From the NCBI GenBank assembly GCA_022453515.1, contig JAJNNY010000056.1, positions 124,001 through 188,000 on the forward strand: 64,000 bases of DNA, written 5' to 3'. The first letter of the stretch is position 1; each line of letters starts with the position of its first letter. A program made the translations under genes and the position numbers. The stretch comes from Astrocystis sublimbata. Its lineage: Eukaryota; Ascomycota; Sordariomycetes; Xylariales; Xylariaceae. Positions 56,725-64,000 of this stretch are shown piece after piece. Below the pieces are notes generated by a model. That model worked only from the letters and a program-made list of their open reading frames with translations, made no database searches and was not told the DNA's origin.

Positions 56725-58422
56725 ATGGCTACCCGGATTGTGCGATGGCTCGCACTGGCGGCATTCTGCCGACTAATACGTCCCGCCGAAGCTGCTGGCC
56801 TGAGTGTTGAGACCACCTGCAACACTTACACTGGCATCGCGGGCTCAGACGGAATCGCACAATTCCTGGGCATCCGGTTCGCGGCACCACCAGTTGGCGA
56901 GTTGAGGTTCATGCCGCCAGAGGATCCTAATTGTGACGATACCGTCCAACTATCGGATCACACCGTATGTTCTCTATCCTGATCCATATGCAGACTATAT
57001 ATGCTGCATAAAAACTAAACACGGATACTAAACGCCGTTGACTTCTAGCATGGAAAGATATGCTTTCCAACTGGCGGCGACCCAGCAGACACGGATAATT
57101 CAGAAGATTGCCTCTTCCTCGATATATACACGCCAGCCAATGTGACCAGTCACTCGAAGCTACCCGTGTATTTTTTCATACAGGGCGGGGGTTTCAACTC
57201 ACTCAGCAACCCGAACTACAACGGGAAAGGCTTGATCAAGGCAGCCGATTTTGATCTCGTCGTAGTAACATTCAACTATCGCGTTGGCCCGTACGGTTTC
57301 ATTACCAACGGAGATGAGATTACGCCCAACAACGGGCTGCTCGATCAACGGAAGGCATTAGAGTGGGTGCAAAAGTATATATCTTTCTTCGGCGGCGATC
57401 CAGACCACGTTGTACTTGGCGGCGACTCAGCTGGAGCGGCGAGCATCAGTCTCCAGCTAACAGCATACGGCGGAGAAGACGCGGGCCTCTTCCATGCCGC
57501 AGCTGCCGAGTCTGTTTCATTCGCCACGGTACTCACGGTAGATGAGTCGCAATACCAATATGATGACTTGGCTGCAGCAGCTGGGTGTGATGGGGACAAC
57601 TCCCTCGACTGCCTGCGAAATCTCACAACCGCAGAACTCCAATCTGTGAACACAGGCAGCCCTTACCCCGGCGCTCCATCAGCGCCGATCTACCCTTGGA
57701 ATCCTGTCATCGATGGCGACCTGATTCGAAACCTGACATATGAGGCATTTGCGGACGGGCACTTCATCAAGTTACCCTTCATTGTGGGCGACGACACGAA
57801 CGAGGGTACTACGTTCACGCCGCGCGACACTTCGAGTCTCAATGAAAGCGAAGCATTCCTGCAGTCGAACTTCCCGTATCTCACCGAAACTCAGCTTGAT
57901 GGCATCAGCGAACTGTACCCTAACAAGAACACAAGCTGTCCGGCCTCTGGCTGCTATTGGCGACAGGTCTCGGATGCGTACGGAGACCTGCGCTATACAT
58001 GTCCAGGGCTCTACGTCACGACGGCCATGACAGACTACGGCGTGCCCCAGACATACAGTTATCGGTACAACGTGGAGGACCCGGATCAAGTCGCAGAAGG
58101 GTTGGGCGTGCCGCATACGGTGGAGGTGAACGCCATATGGGGTCCGGAAAATGTGCTCAACGCACCGGCGAGCTATTTTCCTGGCGGCATAAATGCGCCA
58201 GTCGTGCCGATTATTCAGGCGTATTGGACGAGCTTTATCCGCTCGTTTGACCCAAATAAATACCGAGCACCATACGCTGCAAGGTGGGAGACATGGAACC
58301 CCGACAAGGAGAATCGTCTATTGTTTGAAACAGGGGGTAAAACAAAGATGGAAGTCGTCGATGATGCCATGCGCAAGAAATGTGACTACTTTTATTCGAT
58401 AGGAGTAGCGATCCGGCAGTAA
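56725..58422 (+). CDS. Secreted type-B carboxylesterase
   Basis: Predicted extracellular alpha/beta-hydrolase of 537 residues. Exons are 56725-56964 and 57049-58422, joined in frame. The N-terminus is a signal peptide (MATRIVRWLALAAFCRLIRPAEAAG). Family blocks are GIRFAAPPVGELRFMPP, EDCLFLDIYTP (the usual type-B signature), QGGGF for the oxyanion hole (Gln replacing the usual His), and FFGGDPDHVVLGGDSAGAAS with the nucleophile Ser in GDSAG (GESAG in most members). VGDDTNEGTTF supplies the acidic residue and GVPHTVEVNAIWG the catalytic His. Several Cys pairs and N-glycosylation sites fit secretion. Substrates of fungal members range from lipids to plant or mycotoxin esters and cannot be predicted here. 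Confidence 0.92.
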
Positions 58423-60786
58423 GCTGCTGCTTTGATGTTGTACATAATTGGCTCAAAGTAATAACTAATTATATACCCCTTGTTACTTCAATAATCTCAG
58501 TTCCTAACCACCAACCACTAAGTCGTGTCGTGATCGCTATCCTGCAAATCGAAGCTCTCATCAAGTCGCCCAATTCTTTTTTTCATCCGCTTCTCAGCCC
58601 TCCTGCTCTCTGTTTACTACATAGTACTCCTCGAAGTTGTGCACCATGCGAGCCAGACCGTGCCAACTCGCCAGCTCTGAGTCCTGTGCACAGCATGTAG
58701 GGACAGGGGCAGGACTTAGCCGGACGAAACCAGGCAAGATCAGCACACACAAGATCGGTATATCACAACAACCCCGCAATTAGAGGATTTGGGCTTTGGC
58801 GGCCGTGACAGCGACACGGCGGGACGGTGTTGGCGGTCGCGGAGCACCAGATCTGGAAGATATGATATGAGCCTTTCATGTACAGCGTCTCGCCACGCAA
58901 GTTTCTCGATTGCATCGTGTTCCAACTTGCAACTCGAGGGCTACGACGCAAGTGATCTAGGCACGTGCTAGGACGTAGGTAACAAAAGGCTGTTAAGGGC
59001 ACACAATCATAACACGCCTCATATGATAATCGTATCTCGGTCCACTACCAAGAACCTAGGCAATACGAGGCTCCTGCTGAAGGGCGATCACTGGGGAGCT
59101 GACTCGATGTGCGCTAGATCACCCGCAATGTTAGTGGTGTTACCTCTCGGATACGTTACCGCGGCCCTTTGGCTCACGATGGTCCAGCGGTGTGCCGAGA
59201 TATCCTGTGTCACATCAGGAATAAGCACTTGCGCATGCAAGCTTGCTCCCCTATCAGACCAACCTTGGAAAACACCTCTGGGCACAGATGTGTTGTGCGA
59301 CCCTCGCTCGCCTCGCAGCCCAGATGTCTGGATACGAAGACGTAGACCACTTAGCATCTTAGCATCTTAGGCTGTCGAGATACGGTACGGCATCCCGCCG
59401 TTTTGGCAATGCTACGTCGTCAAGCGGCCACGGTTGTCAGCTGATGGGTGCGCGGCAGCATCCGTCGTACTATTGGCCCGACGGCATCGTCACGAATCGA
59501 GCTGCATGGCGGTTGGAGCGTGCGCCACTGCCGCCGCCAAGCTCCCCGGCACGCGCTGCGTTCAAGACGTGCGTTCAAGACCAAACCTGATGGCTGCGTT
59601 CCTGTGGAAGGCGTGCAGTAGTTGCTTCGCTGGCCCAGCTAATAAGACATCGTGAACCATATGAGAGTTACCCCCACATGAAGTCATATAGGACGATGTG
59701 CCAGCTAGCCTCCATCTTTGCCTTGGTCCGAAAGACCTTCCTCTTGGGAGAACCATGTCGCGTGGTCAGAGGTCGAAGCGCAGCGGAGTGCTTCGGCCAG
59801 CGTCAAAGCCTTAGGTAGATACGCAGGTTTGAATGTTGCTTCATCCCTGCTACCTACCACAGTCAATAGCTGGTCATGCCACTTACATTGATTGTTATAG
59901 GTGTGAACATTGCTTCGATACTGGGCACTGATTCGAGTAGTGGTGTGTTTTAATGCAGCTTGGGATGCAAACAAAGTCCGGAAGCTTCATTCTCATGCGC
60001 GTGTTTACGTTGCGCCACTTCGAAGTAACAAATCGCGCAGCTTGACAAGGTTGAAATGAGAAGCTCGGGCGATGTTGAATGAAAAGGAACAATTGGATGT
60101 CTTTGGATGATAATTTAACCTGTAAATGCAACAGTGCCACACCACGGGGAACCGAGGCTAACCAGACTGGGGGCTGCGGGAATTGCATCCGCCCCCCAAT
60201 GCTCCATATTCCAATATCTCGACAACCTTACGATCCCAGCCCTGAAACTTCGACTTCAGTGACAGAAACTATGTATCATATCAGTTGTTGAAGATCTCGA
60301 ATACCACCTACCTTAATAGCCCACTTTTCAGGACCTTTGCTCTTCATTCCTCTCCAAACTACCGGCTGGCCTTTCAATGTAGCCCATTTCGATATGTGTC
60401 GCACATCATATCGATTCATCGAATTTGTGAATATCGAAGGCGACAAGTTGGGAGCAGGTAATTGGTGGTTAATTAGAAAAACCGGACCTTATCACAACAC
60501 AACTATATGCCATATGCCAACTGCCGACACCCATATGGCATAACATTATAGCCGCATGTAGCAATCATTTCGGGGAGGACTGGCAGAGGTCCGTTGGACT
60601 TTTTGAGTATCAGATATCTTGGGGCGTCGGATATATGAATCGAAATTGTCGTTCGGCTCTCAGTGTGCAGATCATAATCCAAACAAAGTACGAGTAATTC
60701 CAACTTTCTAGCATAACGCGAATTCAACCGCGTCAAAAAAGCGACGAATTGGCACCAAAGACATCAATACTAGAACAGCGGACACC
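58423..60786. other. Intergenic region
   Basis: About 2.4 kb. Many short open frames overlap on both strands (for example 58763-59002, 59023-59370, 60079-60291), but none shows domain motifs, signal peptides or splice partners. No repeat larger than a short CTTAGCAT duplication near 59350 is seen. Contains the promoter of the small HExxH protein gene. Confidence 0.4.
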
Positions 60787-61477
60787 ATGCGCTTCTCGAT
60801 TGCCGCCGTAGTGACCATTGTCGCCTACGCCACCACCGCCTCAGCAGCACTCAACTGGACCCTCCAAAGGGCGGGAAGTCCCTCGGCAGACCAATCCGAT
60901 GCGTACCAAAGGATCGAGAACGCTATGAAATTGGCAGTAGCGCGCTACGCTCGCTTCACCAACGCCTCGAAGAATATCAAAGTGTACTACGCCCCGGGCG
61001 TGCCGACGGCGGAGGCAAGCTACAATGGGGATTTGCGGTTCGGCTCGGACCGGGCATACATGACGGAGCGTACCGCGATGCACGAGATCGCCCATACGCT
61101 CGGAGTTGGCCAGACGGCAGCGTTCGACCAGAAGTGTGCTGCCAACAATTGGCCCAAAGCTACGGCACTGCTTCAGTCCTTCGACGGTGCCGGCGCCAAA
61201 ATCAGCTGCGGGGGCGGGCACTTTTGGCCCTATGTAAGTTGGAACCGCAATCATTCGATCCCCCTCTTTGGCAAGTCTCTGGGACATGAGTGACCCTGAT
61301 GGGTATTTGTGCCCTGGTAGACACTTGCAACATTCTGGAGCATAACGGTCACTGTTTGGTGAATGGTATTGACTGACACTATTGTTGAAGGGGTTAAACT
61401 ACGAGACAGAATGGAGTGAGACGAATGGGGATAGGCACGTGCAGATGGTCGATGCGATGCTAGCTGATGGCATGTAA
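60787..61477 (+). CDS. Small secreted HExxH metallopeptidase-like protein
   Basis: Predicted secreted protein of 177 residues. Exons are 60787-61233 and 61391-61477, joined in frame (WPY to GLNYETEW). The signal peptide is MRFSIAAVVTIVAYATTASA. The domain has GDLRFGSDRAYMTERTAMHEIAHTLGVGQ, with HEIAH as the likely zinc site. Two Cys follow (CAANNWPK and ISCGGGHFWPYGLNY), and the end is NGDRHVQMVDAMLADGM. The HFWPYGLNYE...WSETN block is shared with similar secreted fungal and bacterial proteins. The position where metzincins place a third ligand (HExxHxxGxxH/D) holds Gln here, so the third ligand must lie elsewhere or the site is altered. Without the second exon the protein would end in an unrelated 20-residue tail. 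Confidence 0.85.
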
Positions 61478-62361
61478 ATTGTGGTAATTGGTATTCTTCT
61501 CGCCATATAGGTCACACTAATAGTGAAGCCAGAAAACCACGCGAGATTTACTCTAGAAAATTGCGCCATGTTAAGTGAGAGCAAATTGAGTTTATTCAAC
61601 CACTTGAGTCAAACCGATAATATAGTCCGGCTTTAGGACGCCGCCATAACTACATCCGTTTATTCATAAACGGCCTCATTGTTCGCTTCGGTGTAATTGC
61701 GGTATTAATACGTGAGCGGCATAGCTCAGGTAGATTTCCATTCTGATTTGGTTTGGTGAGACCTATTTCAGAAGTATGGTCCGCCGAATTGGCGATGATC
61801 ATCTTTTTGCGACACCGCGCCCTGAATTCTATGATCCGTAAGGGAAATGCGCGCCATCTGAAATTGATAGCTACTTCTTACTTAGTCTGTCCCCACGTTG
61901 TACCCATTAATTACATTACGTCAGTGACACGATCCCAATACGCGAATGTCGTCTGTTGTCCAGTTGATGCCCCTCCATTCGAGAAGGAAGTGTTACCAAT
62001 GAAGACAATAACTTGCAATGCGAACTTCACAACACATATATGAAGGGACAAGGCAGAGAAGCATCATCTATCGACTCACTCCCCCTTTACCAGCTCCACA
62101 AATTGCTCTCCAATTTCTGTGTATTCTATGACGACATTAGGCATCATACACAGGAGTGTTTGGTCCGAGAAAGAAACACGACGCGCCCTGGAGATTCAAT
62201 CACACCTGTTGTTCTGTATCACCATAGACATAGAATTTAAACAAAATTGTCCGTGTTTCTGAACCTAAACCTACCTATGCACTACTCATCAACGATCAAC
62301 CTTGCTTGAACTTGCCTAAACCACCAGAAGCATCTACCGCATCAGCCAAAAGCTCACAGCG
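61478..62361. other. Intergenic region upstream of the mannose-6-phosphate isomerase gene
   Basis: About 0.9 kb, AT-rich, with no supported gene. Open frames at 61753-62043 and 62013-62240 have no recognisable features. Contains the PMI promoter. Confidence 0.4.
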
Positions 62362-63637
62362 ATGTCGTCCGACCGTGTATTCCAGCTAGCTGGAACTTGC
62401 AATGAATACCCCTGGGGCAAGAAGGGCTCCGACTCACTTGCCGCCCGACTGTGCGAAAAGACACCCGGAGGTGACTTCAAGATCGAGTCCAACAAGTACT
62501 ACTCCGAAATGTGGTTCGGCGACTATCCCGATTTCCCAGGACGCAAGCTCGCGACTGGTGAACCCTTGGCCGACGTGCTCAAGCGCGACCAGGAGCGCCT
62601 CCTCGGCAAGAAAGTCATCACACAATTCGACGCGCAGTTGCCGTTCCTGCCCAAGATCTTGTCCATCGCGAAGGCCCTGCCACTTCAGATTCACCCTAAC
62701 AAAGACCTCGCCGCGAAGCTGCAGGAGCAGGACCCGGAGAACTTCACCGATGCGAATCATAAGCCTGAGATTGCGCTTGCGCTGTCCAAGTTCGAAGTCT
62801 TTGCGGGCTTTAAGCCCCTTGATGAGATAACGCCTCTTTTCAATCTCGCTCCCTTGAAGAGGTTTGATGTTGGCGGTGGTGGGAAGTGGACGAATGAGAC
62901 GTTGAGGAACGTGACGCGCGAGTTGCTGAAGCTGGAGCTGGATTCTGTCAAATCCATACAATCAGAGCTCTCTGCGCTCTCTAAAAGTGAGCTTGGCGAT
63001 GCGGCCTATATCCTTGACCTACTACCGAGACTACAGGATCAGTATGGGCCCGAGGATGCCGGAAGCCGTGAGTAAAACATATTGTTCAATTATACTTGTC
63101 ATTTGCTGACTCTGGATTGCTTTAGTTGTCGCGCTTTTATGCATGAACTACATGGTATTCCAAGCCGGTGATGCGATCTACATCCCTGCGGATGGAATCC
63201 ACGCCTATCTTGCCGGCGACATCGTGGAATGCATGGCGAGGTCAAACAATGTACTGAACGTTGGGTTCTGCCCCCCAGCTGATCGGAACAACATCGATCT
63301 CTTCGCCAACACACTCACCTTTAAAGCGCATAGCAAAGAGGACGTGATACTTCCTAGCGAACCGAGCGACAAAAGCAAGAACAGCAAAACGGTGGTATAT
63401 AAGCCGCCCATGAACGAGTTCGATATGCTTAGAACTGTCATGGAGGGCAGTGAGAGCGAAGAAATCACTGCAAGTGATGGACCTGGCGTGATGATTGTCA
63501 CGTCGGGTCAGGGCACCCTGCATGCTGATGGCAGCAAGTTTGATCTGTCGGCGGGTTACATATTTTACATCGCCCCCGGCGTTGACATCAGAATACAAAG
63601 CGACGACTCTCTGGAGGCTTATACGGCGGTTATTTAG
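62362..63637 (+). CDS. PMI40: Mannose-6-phosphate isomerase (type I)
   Basis: Zinc enzyme that interconverts fructose-6-phosphate and mannose-6-phosphate, feeding GDP-mannose for cell-wall mannan, protein glycosylation and GPI anchors. It has 405 residues in two exons, 62362-63067 and 63126-63637, joined in frame. Type I family features are ACCNEYPWGK-like GTCNEYPWGKKG at the start, YSEMWFGDYPDFP and FLPKILSIAKALPLQIHPNK. Gln109 and His111 are metal ligands, and Glu136 in HKPEIALAL is another. GDAIYIPADGIHAYLAGDIVECMA carries His261, the fourth ligand, followed by SNNVLNVGF. The C-terminal cupin-like half has a Gly-rich segment and ends ...YTAVI. All ligands are present, so the enzyme should be active. 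Confidence 0.95.
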
Positions 63638-64000
63638 CGGACATATGGGGCTAATACATCTGTTGCTGTCCTTCGTCCTTCATTGTGTACTAGCATGGCG
63701 GAAGCATCCATTGGCGTTAAGAATTAAGACACCTTCATCACATCTGCCACGTCATCAAATGACCCCCTAAGTGCTACGTGGGCAGTGGCAGCCAGAGTGA
63801 AGTTCAGTACCTGTTTACATCAGCCGCGTCCCGTACATTTCTCATATCACATAACGAAAACTACGCGGGGAAGTTCTCCCCTCACTTTCTTCGAGCTCTG
63901 CCTTATCGAAAGCGCGATTCTCGCGATACAGGAGGAAGCTAAAAAGTGCCGAGATCACAGCTACCAGCAGACAGAATGAGAACGACACCCAGGAGCCCTT
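63638..64000. other. Downstream region of the isomerase gene to the window edge
   Basis: 363 bases with the presumed 3' untranslated region of the isomerase gene. No further gene recognised before the window ends. Confidence 0.4.

Noticed and set aside
1..64000. Secondary-metabolite gene cluster
   Set aside because: A P450, a GST and esterase/oxidase genes are present but scattered, with housekeeping genes between them and no synthase gene, so a cluster is not supported.

Overview
This window is nuclear DNA of a filamentous ascomycete, most likely a Sordariomycete. Protein genes are split by short GT-AG introns (about 50-170 nt). The housekeeping genes are typical of Pezizomycotina, and promoters carry many short TAGGTA/TACCTA motifs. 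A Fot1/pogo-type DNA transposon carries nonsense changes that look like repeat-induced point mutation (RIP). I see no rRNA, tRNA, CRISPR or prokaryotic-type operon. All gene calls rest on reading frames, splice sites and family motifs recognised by eye.

Layout. 0-10 kb: a secreted M6 metallopeptidase and, convergent to it, a secreted S28 serine carboxypeptidase; then a Ser/Thr-rich GPI-anchored surface protein and a small three-exon DUF2237 gene. 9.3-12.8 kb is a long gene-free stretch ending in a hexanucleotide repeat. 12.8-22 kb: a large Sec7+PH Arf exchange factor, a single-exon phosphatidylinositol phosphate kinase (PIPK)-like protein and a membrane-anchored SGNH hydrolase. 22.7-26.5 kb: a many-exon fungal protein with a possible HExxH zincin core. 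27.7-31.6 kb: the YMC1-type mitochondrial carrier and a RINT1/TIP20 vesicle-tethering protein, convergent.

32.9-39.6 kb is the most rearranged part: a protein-kinase-like gene, a 1,895 bp Fot1-like element with intact terminal inverted repeats and nine in-frame stops, and a cytochrome P450 whose first codons look damaged. 41.7-50.3 kb: a ten-exon CorA-like transporter with a GMN motif, a prenylcysteine-oxidase-like flavoprotein and the chaperonin subunit CCT6. 51-64 kb: a GST-like protein, a Dabb-like small protein, a secreted type-B carboxylesterase, a small secreted HExxH protein and mannose-6-phosphate isomerase.

The genes do not form an operon or an obvious biosynthetic cluster. Housekeeping functions (CCT6, PMI, TIP20/RINT1, ArfGEF, YMC1) alternate with secreted hydrolases (M6, S28, carboxylesterase, HExxH protein) and accessory genes (P450, GST, kinase-like, zincin-like). 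Accessory character is strongest around the transposon at 32-40 kb and in the 22.7-26.5 kb gene.
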